DNA of 64,000 bases from Salticus scenicus (taxonomy: Eukaryota; Arthropoda; Arachnida; Araneae; Salticidae), in contig OZ005653.1 of assembly GCA_963930645.1 (NCBI GenBank), forward strand, positions 211,096,496 to 211,160,495, written 5' to 3'. A program made the translations under genes and the position numbers. Of the stretch, positions 46,379-58,065 are shown in pieces (positions within the stretch are counted from its first letter, which is position 1; each line of letters opens with the position of its first letter). The notes beneath the pieces were generated by a model that saw only the letters and a list, made by a program, of their open reading frames with translations, was not told where the DNA came from and searched no databases.

Positions 46379-47610
46379 CTGACGTGTCACCCGCACGGCT
46401 TTTTCTTACCCTGAAATTCAGTACTATAAAGTCAGATTTGCCATTAAGGGATAAGATAACGAATACTTATATAAACCTTCTTTAAAAGCTATTTAAAATC
46501 AACTTCGGAGAAGTTTCATTTGACAAATAATTCTGTATGAGGGGGGCTACCGTCCCCCTCAATCCACCGTTTCAGTATTGCACTTACATTTAAACACAAT
46601 TCAAAAGCTGCTATTAAATTTAAATGCTTATTACAAATTATTCAGACAACTTTCAACCGCAGACTTTTTTTTTTTTTTTAATTTAACAATTTTGATAAAT
46701 TTTTTCTAGTAACAATTTTATATTAACTTCAAAATACAACATTTGAATTTCTTGAAATTATTTGTTTTTAGGTTATTCTTATAAAAGTTATAGACAAATA
46801 TTAAACGTTAAAAACATGCCTTTTTCAGGGAACCTCAAAACGTGTAAATATACAAAAAAATAAAATAAAATTAATAATAATTTAGTTTACAAACCTACTT
46901 TATTTACCATATGGGTATTACAACATTTAATTTCTGAATTGGGAATTACATTTAATTTCTGATCAGTTTTCCTGAACATGGTAAATTATTATAGTAATGC
47001 ACTTCCACTAATTACATTCAATAAAAAAAAAAAAAAAGTTTTCGCTTAATTATTGGCAGTCTTATATATATTCTAAAAATTATGTGCACATAACATTGTG
47101 CACTTAAATATAATCTTATATTAATAAAAATAGCACAACCTGAAATGCACTTCCATGAATTTCCAAGTGTTATTCCACTATATTCTAGTTCTTTTGTGTA
47201 GCCCTATAAACGAGCCGTGAATGATTTTTGTACCATATTCTAAATGAAACATTATTTTATGCCTATAAAAAATATATATTCATTTCATGTGGTTTAGTGC
47301 AGCCTATAGATGTTAGAATCTACTTACCTTCAATTTCGTCTATAGACGTAATGTATTTAAATACTGTTGGATGGAGCTGTACACGAACCATTAGCTTGAT
47401 CGCAACTAAAAATTCAGTGTAACATCCCTATATGATGCAAATTAAGAATAGTGATGTTGAATATCCTGCTGTTAATTGTTCTTGAGATATGCTGCTAACA
47501 GACACACACATAGACACACAAACAGACCAATCGCTAAAATATGCTTATTCAGATTCAGGGAACCTAAAAATGTGTAAATATAACAAAAATATGGGTAAGA
47601 GAAAGTAAAA
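46379..47610 (-). mobile_element. Rolling-circle-like element, family B copy 5
   Basis: The left end is at 47610: TTTTACTTTCTCTTACCC then CATATTTTTG. The CA microsatellite is near 47502-47525 beside GACCAATCGCTAAAATATGC. The right-end hairpin CTGACGTGTCACCCGCACGG lies at 46379-46398, preceded (in element order) by GGGTAAGAAAAAG. Its left end abuts the right end of the family A copy at 47611 with no intervening base. Confidence 0.68.
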
Positions 47611-48299
47611 CTAGCATGTAATGGCCACCACAAAACTTTCTTCTATATTTTCCTATACAAATTCACTCAGTTACAATATTAAAAAAAAATATATATATAC
47701 GATTCTAAGTTTTTTTTTTTTTTCGTTAAAAGTAAAAAAAATCGATAACTTTGTTTTAAATTATCACAGATTTATAGTTCAAGCATTCGTTTTAAACGTA
47801 TTGACGATACCTTTCGAAATATACCCATCTTGAATATTTACCCCCCCCCCCCCGGGGGTACTTCACCCCAAGGGGGAACCGATGCCCCCACATGCACAGA
47901 ATTTTTTTCCTAGTTAACTACTACTATTATCAATAGTTAATTTTACAATCACAAGTTAAAAATAACCCTCATTATGTACATTTATACGAAATTTTGTCCT
48001 ATACAGTCATGTTAAATGTTTACAAAAAATGCAATCACAGTGCCACCTGTTGACAGATTGATCCCCAAATCCAATCAGCACCAGTTCAACAAAATACCGA
48101 GTTTGGTTAAATTTCTTTCAGTGGTTCGTGAGATACAGCGTCCACAAAAAACGTGATACACACACACAGACAGACAGACATTTTCTAAAAACTATCAATT
48201 CATGTTAAGGACATCCGAAAACATGTAAATCCATCAAAAAACGGAGGTCGAATATTTTCACGAATCCAATACTTTCTCTATATTACATATAGAAGAAAG
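47611..48299 (-). mobile_element. Rolling-circle-like element, family A copy 3
   Basis: The left end at 48299 is TTTCTTCTATATGTAATATA then GAGAAAGT. A CAGA microsatellite lies at 48160-48180. ACTTTCTTCTATAT recurs at 47636-47649, and the terminal hairpin TTGTGGTGGCCATTACATGC plus CTAG ends at 47611. It has a single copy of the unit duplicated in copy 2. Confidence 0.7.
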
Positions 48300-48420
48300 G
48301 GAAAAAGAAAGCTTACATTTTCGGACATAAATTTATTTACTTCATCAGTAAGTTAATGGATTAAAGACTTAAATTAATTCTATCAGTTAAAGATAATCTT
48401 AAAAATGTGAAGTTCTTTAA

Positions 48421-48623
48421 CCCATTCCGGCTCAGAGTAATTTTGATAATTTAAAATCAACAGCCACCGAAATTTAAGAAAGATTTTAGAAAACAGGAAA
48501 TAAATGAAGTTTTCCCTCTAAATTGTAAAAATAAAATCGTATGAAAAAATTTCTGGAAAGAGTTTTTGCACATGGGAAATAAAATTAGAAGCTGTTGTAG
48601 CTACAACACTGCCCTTGAAAGGG
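48421..48623. mobile_element. TTAA-flanked MITE (piggyBac-type), second family
   Basis: 203 bp between TTAA at 48417-48420 and 48624-48627, with CCCATTCCGG at one end and the inverse of CCCTTTCAAGG at the other. The inverted repeat is short and imperfect, so the call rests mainly on the TTAACCC...GGGTTAA frame. Confidence 0.55.
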
Positions 48624-48627
48624 TTAA

Positions 48628-48944
48628 GTTACATAAAATAATGTAGCAAATACTGTAATATAGGAATATTTTCATATTTTAAAATCCTGTTTTTTTCCAG
48701 CCTAAGTGCGAATAACACAGGCCTTCAAAATCAGGCTTTTCATTTTTTTTTTGTTCCACTGCGTTTGGTATCTCTAATGTGTTTTGATACGCTAAATTCA
48801 GAAATGCTTGTTTTTTCTTCTTATCACGTGAGGATTTTTCACAATGTGATGAAAATTGGGAAATACAACATGGAAGCTATAATAAATTCGAAATTATTAT
48901 TAATATAAAACACATTAAAATAGGCTATTATTATCTTTTAAATG

Positions 48945-48975
<31 letters not shown>

Positions 48976-49486
48976 GTTTACGTAAAAGATCCCGTTAGAG
49001 CTCTTTCTCTTGTGCAAGGCTTGATAGGCTTTAAGAGCGGGAGGAGGGGGGGGGGATTCTCTGTCCAGTATCCAACAAAAATTTGCTAATCTCCATCGTC
49101 CCTTATACCTCCTCTATATTGCTTGATGTCTTGATAAAATAGCTATTTTTGTTCTTCACTCAAATCCCCAGATTTTCCGGGAAATAACTAAGATTGGAGT
49201 TTAAAATATGGAGCATTAAGCTCAAAAAATCCCGTTTTTTGTCAAAATTCTACGTGATAGAAATGTTTGAATAGATTTTCCTTAATCAGCTTCCAAAAAT
49301 ACACAATAAAAGACATCATCTGGAAGAAAATAAATACATTGCAGGCCTGTGTAATTTAATCAATAATAAATATATTAGCCTTAAAACATTGAAAACTGAA
49401 ATTCATAAGTAATAAAAAAATATATTCATTAAGAAAATTATAGGAACTTTTGAATATCATCCGAATGAAGTTAATTTTTTTAATTC
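48628..49486. other. AT-rich stretch, no gene
   Basis: A T run near 48950-48975 and a G run near 49041-49051. No coding sequence recognised. Confidence 0.5.
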
Positions 49487-49499
49487 TAACTATTCTTCC

Positions 49500-49740
49500 G
49501 GCCCACCAGCGGCCGAGCGGTTCTGCGCTCAAAGCTGGTAGATGGGAGGTGCCGGGTTCGATCCCAGGTCGCGCTCATCGACCTAGCCGTTCGGAGTTTT
49601 CCGTGGTTTCCTCCGAAACTTGCGTAAATACGGGCTAGGACCCCTTAGAAAGACCCCCACGGAGGGCATTCCCCCTCTAGGCCTAGGACACATCAGGAGT
49701 CAATCGGCCTTAAATCCAACAACCAACCAACCAACCAACC
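49500..49740 (+). mobile_element. tRNA-derived SINE with CCAA tail
   Basis: 241 bp flanked by a perfect 13-bp target duplication TAACTATTCTTCC (49487-49499 and 49741-49753). The head has A-box-like GCGGCCGAGCGG and a perfect B box GGTTCGATCCC at 49555-49565, an internal polymerase III promoter. The centre contains GAGTTTTCCGTGGTTTCCTC, a conserved-looking SINE body. The tail is repeated CCAA rather than poly-A. The intact duplication shows a relatively recent insertion by target-primed reverse transcription. Confidence 0.92.
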
Positions 49741-49753
49741 TAACTATTCTTCC

Positions 49754-50479
49754 ATAAGCACAATTACCTGTATTACACGCGGACTTTACAATTACACGGA
49801 CTTCAAATCCATATGTGAACTATTTTAGATTTACTAAAGCAATTTAAAAATTTATTACCTTTGAAATTCTTAAATTTATTTTCGGTATAATTTTTAAATT
49901 AATTCTCATAAGCAAATAACTTACAATTCAAATGATAAAACACGCATTAGATTGTATTTCAAACACTATTCTGTATTAGATTAAGTATGTAGCAATGTAT
50001 ACACAGTTCTTGGAATAATTCTACTGTTTAAATTTTTGTGTAGACCCATAAGATGGCTGTTACTCTAAATCCATTATTTTCTACAACTAAATAATATATA
50101 CAGGGTTTCATCAACTTTTATATTTTTTTCCCTGAACTATGAATGTCATTAAAGTTCTTTCATATAAATACCTACAGTGTAACAACGTTTCCTAAGACTA
50201 ACGGTGAGGACGAATCCAAAGGCTTGCAGGGAGGCCAAATTGACCGACAGGTTGGGACTTGGAAAACATCCAGTCATCCAGCACTCTCTTTTCGGTTATT
50301 TTCTTTTAATCAGATGACTATCATTACTATTTTAGCTCTGGATTCGTTGAGTCAGCATTTCCGCAGAGCCTTCCATAATTTCAAAAAATGGGGTTGAAGA
50401 ATATTTGTATAAGTAATATATAATCCATCTATTTTAATTCTTAACTTTAACAGTTATTTAATACAGATAGCAAATTTTG
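49754..50479. other. AT-rich stretch, no gene
   Basis: A less AT-rich patch at 50140-50400 gives an 84-codon frame without recognisable features; I do not call a gene. Confidence 0.45.
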
Positions 50480-50790
50480 TATAATAATGTATAATTACTT
50501 GTAGTGGTTGAACCATGTACTTGTGATAATTTAAAACAAATTTCTAATTTTTTTTCATATATATATATATATATATATATAAATAATTATAAATAAAAGC
50601 CAGTATAAATGTATTTTTTTAGGGTGTCGGCATAGGGCATAAGATTGACTTTCTTCCGCAAATTTAGGCACGTCCACGTAGGACCAATTTTGTGATGGCA
50701 TATCTGTGGATAACCTCGAAAGTTGAATCTCAGATCGTAACCATACACCCAAAATTCTACTAAATAACTGTCATTTGCAATATTCACATA
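50480..50790 (+). repeat. Dispersed repeat F, copy 2
   Basis: TTAGGCACGTCCACGTAGGA followed by CCAATTTTGTGATGGCATAT matches 51940-51985 and the minus-strand segment at 28520-28590. A TA run (50560-50581) precedes it. Confidence 0.55.
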
Positions 50791-50920
50791 ATGAAGAGAA
50801 ACTCAATCTGTTATTGAAATGCATGTATTACATTAAAACAGTTAAAAACCAATAATACACAAGTTGAAAGACAATTTTCTGTATTTTAAAATATATACAT
50901 ATTGCGACCTTTATATATCA

Positions 50921-51250
50921 TTTTTTTCTTCTATATTAAATAGAGGAAAGTGTACGAGTCATAAAAACGTTTCGAATGGATTTACACGTTTTGAGAAGTT
51001 CGGAACACGATTTGACCATCTTTAGAAAATGTCCGTCACTGTGACAAGATTTTGCCGCAGTTATAGTTCAAAAACTAATTCATAAAATCTCATATGAATT
51101 TATAGGTAGTTTTATATTTAGATAAATTAGTGTCTATCACGTTTTTGGACGAATCACTTAAGAGGTGACGTTGCCATCTCGTTTTTTTAATATGACATTA
51201 CAGGACAAAATTTTATATAAATGTACACAGTAACAGTTCTTTTTAACACG
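50921..51250 (+). mobile_element. Rolling-circle-like element, family A copy 4 (truncated)
   Basis: The left end TTTCTTCTATATTAAATAGA is followed by GGAAAGT, a palindrome. The internal block ATTTACACGTTTTGAGAAGT and TTTAGAAAATGTC match family A. The sequence then continues to ACAGGACAAAATTTTATATA and stops short of a right-end hairpin. Confidence 0.6.
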
Positions 51251-51370
51251 CTTTTATTAGCTTCACCTGTATGTATGTATGTTTGTATGTATGTATGTAT
51301 GTTTGTAACTGCTCTGGGAGCAACCAAAAAATTTATATTGTAAAAAAATACTTTTCCTACGTGAACGATG

Positions 51371-51433
51371 TGGCGTTGAAATAAGGCGCCGCGCTACGAA
51401 CCTAGAGGTCCAGCGTTCGATGCCAGTCAGGGG
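51371..51433 (+). pseudogene. tRNA-like sequence, degenerate
   Basis: GGCGCCGCGCTACGAACCTA then GCGTTCGATGCC, a B-box-like T arm. Similar in style to the tRNA-like modules at 22401 and 23289. Stems do not pair well; probably a SINE head. Confidence 0.35.
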
Positions 51434-51504
51434 AGATTTTTTAAAAATGGTTTTTGTTTAATTCTAAGTTATTTTAATTAAAGATTTCAATGTATGTAAA
51501 TATT

Positions 51505-51560
51505 ATGGTGTGTCACTCACACGATTTTCTCTTACTCTGCATTTTAATACTAAGATAAAT
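51505..51560 (-). mobile_element. Right-end fragment of a family B element
   Basis: TGGTGTGTCACTCACACGAT forms the terminal hairpin. It is followed by the inverse of the GAGTAAGAGAAA half-palindrome. The rest of the element is absent. Confidence 0.5.
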
Positions 51561-51745
51561 ACTTTGTGCTTTTTTAGTTCACATTTCTATAAAAGCGTGT
51601 TCTTAAATTTTTTAAAACTATAATATTATTAACCAGTCATTCTGAATATTCATAATAATTATAGTCAACCAGAAATAAAAGGTTGTACATGTAGGAACAT
51701 CGGTTCCCCACATCGATACACCAGGGAATATAAATTTTCAATATG

Positions 51746-51779
<34 letters not shown>

Positions 51780-52030
51780 TGGGGCACGCTTGATAACGAA
51801 TGGCTTAATTTTGTATCTGGGATAATTTAAAGCAAAGTTGTGGATTTTTTTCGAAATATATACATAGAGATACGTAGATATATAATGCATTTCTTAAGAT
51901 ATTATTTGTAAAGCACAAAACTGATTTTCTCTCGGCATTCAGGCCCCTCCATGGAGGATCAAAATTGTGACGACGTGTCTCTAGACCCCTTCTAAAGATT
52001 AATCCTAGACCGCCACTAATTTCCCATTGC
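51780..52030 (+). repeat. Dispersed repeat F, copy 3
   Basis: GGCCCCTCCATGGAGGATCA then AAATTGTGACGACGTGTC, homologous to repeat F at 50640-50740. A T run lies just upstream (about 51750-51776). Confidence 0.55.
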
Positions 52031-52033
52031 ATA

Positions 52034-52248
52034 CAGTCGGCAGCAAAAGTATCTGAGCACTAGCAATAATCCCTGTCTAAAAAAAAGTACACTTAATGCT
52101 GCTTTGTTAAATAAATTTTTGTCGAGTAATGCTCTTAGTAAGTCTAAGAACATAGTTCGACAAGGATTTATTTAACAAAACAGTTTTAAGTGTACTTTTT
52201 CGATATCGGAATTAATGGCTAGTGCTCGAAAAATTTTGCTGTCGATTG
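52034..52248. mobile_element. Palindromic Tc1/mariner-type MITE, copy 2
   Basis: TA-flanked, ends CAGTCGGCAGCAAAA and the diverged inverse TTTTGCTGTCGATTG. The inner hairpin includes TTCGACAAGGATTTATTTAA. More diverged between arms than the other copies. Confidence 0.82.
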
Positions 52249-52250
52249 TA

Positions 52251-52748
52251 GCTCTAGTGGATTGTAAAACCTATTTAACCTCAAACTTTCACCATTTAGC
52301 GTTATATTTCTCTCTGACATGAAAATCGTCTGAATTCATCATGGAAAATAATTTTAATAAATAATTTGCACTGTATGAATTCGTATAGGAAAATATGCAA
52401 AAATATTTCGTAATGTTTAAAAAAACTAGTTCCTTTTGTGTGTGTGTGTGTTCGTAAAGGTGTGTGTATAACTGTGATGTACAACTTTATGTTAGGCCAA
52501 CTATGTTTTTGTACGCAAATATTAGAAGTTGGAAGAGATGTCAGAGTGACCAGAAGTGCTGCTGTGTCGTTAACATGTAATCTTTTGTTATTTCAATTAA
52601 TAGTTTTTTTTTTTTTAAATACTTTTATAAATAAATTATGCTATGTGCGATTTATTAAAGTACTACTTTTTAATTAATTATTAAGTATGTATGTTAATAT
52701 ATTTTCAGAATATTACATTTTATTTATAGTTTGATGTGATGAAAATTC

Positions 52749-52783
<35 letters not shown>

Positions 52784-54509
52784 TTATCAGTACACTGTAA
52801 TTTATTTATTTATTTTTGTGTCTTGCTGTATAATAGAAAAATAAGTTAATCACACACCCAATTTAACAATGGAATACTAAATGTGATATAATATCATATG
52901 ACGATTTCTTACTATTAAAAGCGTATACAGGAAAAACCATTCTGTGCAACAATGGACAGACAAATCTTTAAAAAACGAAGTCCTTAAAAGTAAAATAATA
53001 CTAATGAAATTGATGTGCATGTCCAAAAGGCAGCTCGCTAAAGTTAGCGTATAAATTGAGAAAATTTATTTCAAATTATCCACAAAATAAAATTATTCCA
53101 GTATTTGAAGTGAAATAATAAATCTTTGTGAATTGCGTGAAAGAAATGACAAATATTCTCCTCTACAGATAGCAAGTTTAAATTGTCCTAGTGATTCATA
53201 TTCTAATTATTTCATATTTGCTTGTTTGTCATTTGGTTAATAAAATAATTAATCAAAAATTAATTACTCTGGTGTATATTTATATACGAATCTCGAAAAA
53301 TTGATGAAATAATGCTTGAATGAATAGTTGAAATTTTTAAAATGATTCACAAATGGGACACAGAATGTGATGCAGCAGTGAAATGCAGATAAAATTGAAT
53401 ATATTATTTCATTTCTTTAATTAAAAATTGTAAAACTGAAAACGAATTATCAAACGTAATCAAAATGTTATATATAAAGTATTTCTTGAAATAACTTATA
53501 AAAATCTACTTTCATTATTTATGAATTCATAATTTAGATAATTCAGACAATAAGTACATAATTTTTTGTACATTATATATTAAATTATTTAGCCAGAAAC
53601 TTAAAATTAAAATACACATATATATATATAATTAAGATAAATAGATTTTTCATGAGTATGAATTTATTAATATAAATTAATGATGTATACTAATTTTACT
53701 TATGTGTTAGTATTAATGAAAATAAATGCATATATTTAAATACAATAACAAAATTTAACAAGAAAAGGCAAATTACAAAATAATTGATTAAATCTCTCAC
53801 TTATGTTCATATTTTAAGCCTTTTAGACAAAATAAATCTCAATTCTTTTTTTTTCTCTCGATTACATGTGAATTCTTTGTTTTCTTAAAAAGAAAACTAT
53901 TTAACATTTTTAAAGAATGTTTGTAAAATGTTTTCTTTTAAAGAACTCAACAATAGAATATATAGCAAATGAAAATGTAAATAAATTACAATTAGAAAAT
54001 CAGAAAACAGAGGCGAAATATTTTGGAAATAATTGTTAAAATATCACCATAAAAAAGGAAAAATTAATACCTGTCAAAATTATCGGAACTTGAGATGTTT
54101 CATACAGATTGTGTACGCATCGAATAACTTATGTGCTAACCAAAGATGCCAATATTATAATTTATTCCGTAGCATTGTTTGTACTCGCCTTTTCTTTACA
54201 CCACTTTTTTTAAGAGTAATTTTCTTCTCATATAATCGTTATCACATATTGGAGATAATTATGCTACAAAGTAGTGAGAAAAAAAAAAGCTGGTCCTAAT
54301 GATGTTATAAAAAAAATTAAAATGTTGAAGCTCTAGTGTTAAATAATTATTGACTAGCCATGAGTTAATTCATTTATTTTTAATAGCTGATGTGTCAAAA
54401 AACTTGCCAAAGATTCCTTTGTAAGACAAAAACCTATGCACCTTACAAAGCATTCGGCAATGATTACTTATGTACAAATATATTTTTAAAAATTGCATAT
54501 ATATTAAAA
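52251..54509. other. AT-rich stretch, no gene
   Basis: GT repeat at 52437-52451 and TA repeat at 52751-52781. No coding sequence or element boundary recognised in 2.2 kb. Confidence 0.55.
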
Positions 54510-54511
54510 TA

Positions 54512-54725
54512 CAGTCGGTAACAAAAGTGTCCGAACACTAGCAAAAATTCCTATGTAAAAAAAAGTACGCTTAATACAGTTTTGTTAAATAAATCCTTGT
54601 CGAATCCTGTTCTTAGACCGAGTAAGAACAGGATTCGACAAGGATTTATTTAACAAAACTGTATGAAGTATACTTTTTTTACATAGGAATTTTTGCTACT
54701 GTTCGGACACTTTTGTTACCGACTG
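54512..54725. mobile_element. Palindromic Tc1/mariner-type MITE, copy 3
   Basis: 214 bp with TA on both sides, ends CAGTCGGTAACAAAAGTGTC and its inverse, arms of about 104 bp nearly perfectly paired around ACCGAG. Closest relative is the next copy, 98 bp away. Confidence 0.9.
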
Positions 54726-54823
54726 TACATACAGATTCAGGTATATATTTATTTTACATGTTTATATTTATATGTCGTTTACTATGTATAAGCAAATTAC
54801 GAAGTAAGTCATGTACATATTTA

Positions 54824-55036
54824 CAGTCGGTAACAAAAGAGTCCGAACATTAGCAAAAATTCCTATGTAAAAAAAGTACACTTCATATGGTTTTGTTAAG
54901 TAAATCCTTATCGAATCATGTTCTTACGCTGACTAAGAACAGGATTCGACAAGGATTTATTTAACAAAACAGTATGAAGTGTACTTTTTTTATATAGGAA
55001 TTTTTGCTAATGTTCGGACACTTTTGTTACCGACTG
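54824..55036. mobile_element. Palindromic Tc1/mariner-type MITE, copy 4
   Basis: 213 bp, same end sequence CAGTCGGTAACAAAAGAGTC and inverse. TA precedes it, but the right flank reads AT, so the duplication is imperfect or mutated. Same orientation-free hairpin as copy 3. Confidence 0.88.
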
Positions 55037-56952
55037 ATATAAATATAAGATATGTAAAACATATGACATATCTATAATATAAATAACTTAAGTTGCATCA
55101 ACATATGGATCATAATATCAGCTTGCCACACTTACTTACGTTTAATTCGACACACATACATTTATATAATATATATATAAAAAAAGCTTTGAGTTTGTAG
55201 AAATAAAAAAAAAAACTTCTCTGTAATATATAAACAGGTATTAAAGTTAAGGGATCATTCATAATCAGAATCACTTGCTACAATTGATGATAGTGGTTGA
55301 TGTGTAAATATGACTGTAAAGATTATATTCGAACTTTATTCGAATCGTTTTCGAACTTTTAGTTTTTCTTAAGTGGCATCAAGATTAGAATAAAAAAATG
55401 TTTTTAACGAGTGGGTTTCAAAAGGCAATTGGAAATGTTAATATTTAGAATGTGTATACATTTATATGTCATAACATGTGTATTTGTAAAAATCTTTGTG
55501 CAGTTTCGTATTAAATTTAGAAGTTGAAAAGTTTCTGCAGAGTCATTTTTTGAAATATGTTCTTCATAGCTGACAAGTTAATGATGAAGTGGCGCACCGA
55601 TTTCTTCATTAATTTCGCCAAAGCTCTAACCGAAGCCAAATTCAAAATTATCATTACATATTGGTATTTAATTTCTTCGCCAGCAAAAGCACATAAAAAG
55701 TGTTTTTTTTTTTTTAAGATACGTTTTACTATAATCTAGCTAATAATTTTGAATACACAGAGCAAGATTGCCATATATTATAACCCTTAAATTTTGCCAA
55801 TCATTAGTTATGAGAAATGAGAAACCACAACGAGAGATACTGAAAAATACACATAATTTAATTCTATTTAAGGATAATTTTGTCTAATTGAATAAAATGA
55901 CGTTAGCAATTAGACTATGATTCAGGAGCAACATAAAAAATGAAATAAGCCATGCGTTATTCTCTATAAGGCGAAATAATATCATGAGATTCTGCTTGCA
56001 GAGTGATTTTCTTCTACAATTTTTTTTTCTTTTTTTTTTTTTTTTTTGTATTGATAGAGAAAAAATTTGGCGGTTATTAAAGATTAATATTGAATATACG
56101 AGTAAATTATTATATAAAGCAGCAAAATATATTTGATTTAAATACAAAAATTTCAAAAAATATGTGTTTTTACATCACAGATATCTTTCTTTATTAACAA
56201 AGTAAAGAATCGAATATTTTATTGTTTTACAGTTTTTATGTATATAGTGTTATTTTAAAATAATTTAAGAACGAAATGCATGTGAAGATAATATCTTAAT
56301 CAGTATTATGATTTTTCATGAATATTGCGTTAGGAATTTGTAAATATTTAAAAAGTAAATTAATAATTAAAATAATTTTAATAATAATAAATAAATAAAT
56401 AAATAAATAAATAAGTAAATAAAATAAATAAATAAAAGAGATAGTGGAAAAGTGCTTAGTTTTCACCCATACCCAATTATTAGAAAATAATATTTAGAAA
56501 TAGCCTTTTTTGCACTGAAAAGCGTTGATAAATGTTTTACTAAAGGATCTTGCCAACACACATTGCAAAACTCTTAGTAACGTGATTTTTGTTTTAATTC
56601 TTGAAAATCTACCCATTATAGGTTGGTTAGTTAGTTGGTTTTACGTTGTACTAGTACTGCGCAATGAGTAATTTACGTATTATAGGAGTAACATTGATCA
56701 TTTAAAGAGTAATTCTACAAATCTTTACTTTATTTGTAGGGGTATATACTATAGCTTTTCAAACAAAAACCATGATTTTGTTTTTAAATACATATATATA
56801 CATATAGAAACTAGAATATATACACCTGTTTGTAAACAATACAATAGCATGAGGAATAACTTGATTGAAATAAAATTTTCAAATTCAAATTATGGCGCGC
56901 TATGCGCAAATGATTAATATTTCAGAGTTACCATGCATAGGTGGGCTGAACA
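55037..56952. other. AT-rich stretch, no gene
   Basis: AAAT repeats at 56387-56434 and a T run near 56031-56047. At 56620-56665 GGTTGGTTAGTTAGTTGG and TTTTACGTTGTACTAGTACT resemble the CCAA-tail end of repeat F (28455-28500), probably a tail fragment. Confidence 0.5.
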
Positions 56953-57039
56953 GCGCCCTCTGAATTGCTACTGAAGCCGTATAGAGAGAGAACTGTAGCG
57001 GGACATTGAAAATAGTCTATGGTTATAAGTGAGTAGTAA

Positions 57040-58065
57040 ACATTAGGTGAAATATAACAATGTCACTTCGGCGAAAGTAGTTGACATTTTAACAATTTAC
57101 GAAGTTTTAACGGGGGAGAATTATAAGCTACCGTGTAGGAGGATGTTTCTATCGTTCAATAGCAACTTGTGTGGATCGACAGTCATGCCAGTTTGGAAGC
57201 AGTGGACCGACGAGAATCAGATAACTCGGAAATCAGGGTATGGACACCGAAAGGTCAACGCGTGATGACAGGCATCTGGTCCGCATGGTGCTGACGGACC
57301 GTCCAGCTTAATCTAGAAAGTTGCCAGCACTTTGGTTCACTGCTACAGGAGTATCAATGTCTTTTTAGTCAATTCATCGACGTCTGCTGCATCATGAACT
57401 GTGAGCAAGAACTTCTTTATACATGATTTGAGTCTCCTGATGAAAAACCATTGGCTACTGCGGCTGCAGTGGACTCATGAATACAGAGGCTTGCGTGCAG
57501 ATTGACAGCAGATGTTTTTTTCTGAGAAATTTCGTTTTAATTTGTAGCATTGTGATGTTCGTATTCAGGTTAGACGTTATGCCGGTGAATGCTACTTCCC
57601 GGAATGCATCATCGAACGTCAAAGTAAACGAACACCTGGTGTTATGGTCTGGAGTGAGAATATGTAATACGGACTATTTCAACTGAGTGAAGTTTTAGAG
57701 CCTTAATTCGGCCCATTCAATCAAGGTATTCCTGGAGTTTCCTTTCAACAGGATAATGCCCACCTAAATGTTGCAAAGTATGTTCAAGACTTTTTTTTCA
57801 GCATAAAACGTACAGTTTTTTTTATGTCCTGCTTATTCGCCGGATATGTCACCTATTGAACATGTGCGGGAATTCGTTGATCGGCGTCTCGCTCGTGATT
57901 CGCGTCCTACAGGTTCTACACAGAAACCTTGGGTACGCATACAAACAATCGGGATGTTATTCGTCAGACAGGTATTCAAAATCTGCTCGGCTCTATGCAC
58001 ATTGTATAGCAGCACTCACTGTAGAGCGTGGTGGCTGCACAAAACATTGATTTTGCACACTTAAT
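57040..58065 (+). pseudogene. Tc1-like transposase, decayed
   Basis: The translation follows a Tc1 transposase across several frames. The N-terminal helix-turn-helix part includes STVMPVWKQWTDENQITRK (to the TGA at 57263). Then come DDRHLVRMVLTDR, FQQDNAH (catalytic second Asp, near 57748) and SPDMSPIEHV (third acidic residue, near 57850). The block that normally reads FSDES near 57520 is altered, so the first Asp seems lost. Many stops and frameshifts. Total span ~1.03 kb agrees with a ~340-residue transposase. I did not find convincing terminal inverted repeats. It is unrelated in end sequence to the TA-flanked MITEs, though Tc1 proteins are the class expected to move them. Confidence 0.83.

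Noticed and set aside
50143..50397. 84-codon frame in a less AT-rich patch
   Set aside because: No recognisable domain, splice context or codon signal.
57833..58064. Overlapping frames on both strands near the Tc1 region
   Set aside because: Frame-shifted and antisense readings of the decayed Tc1 C-terminus.
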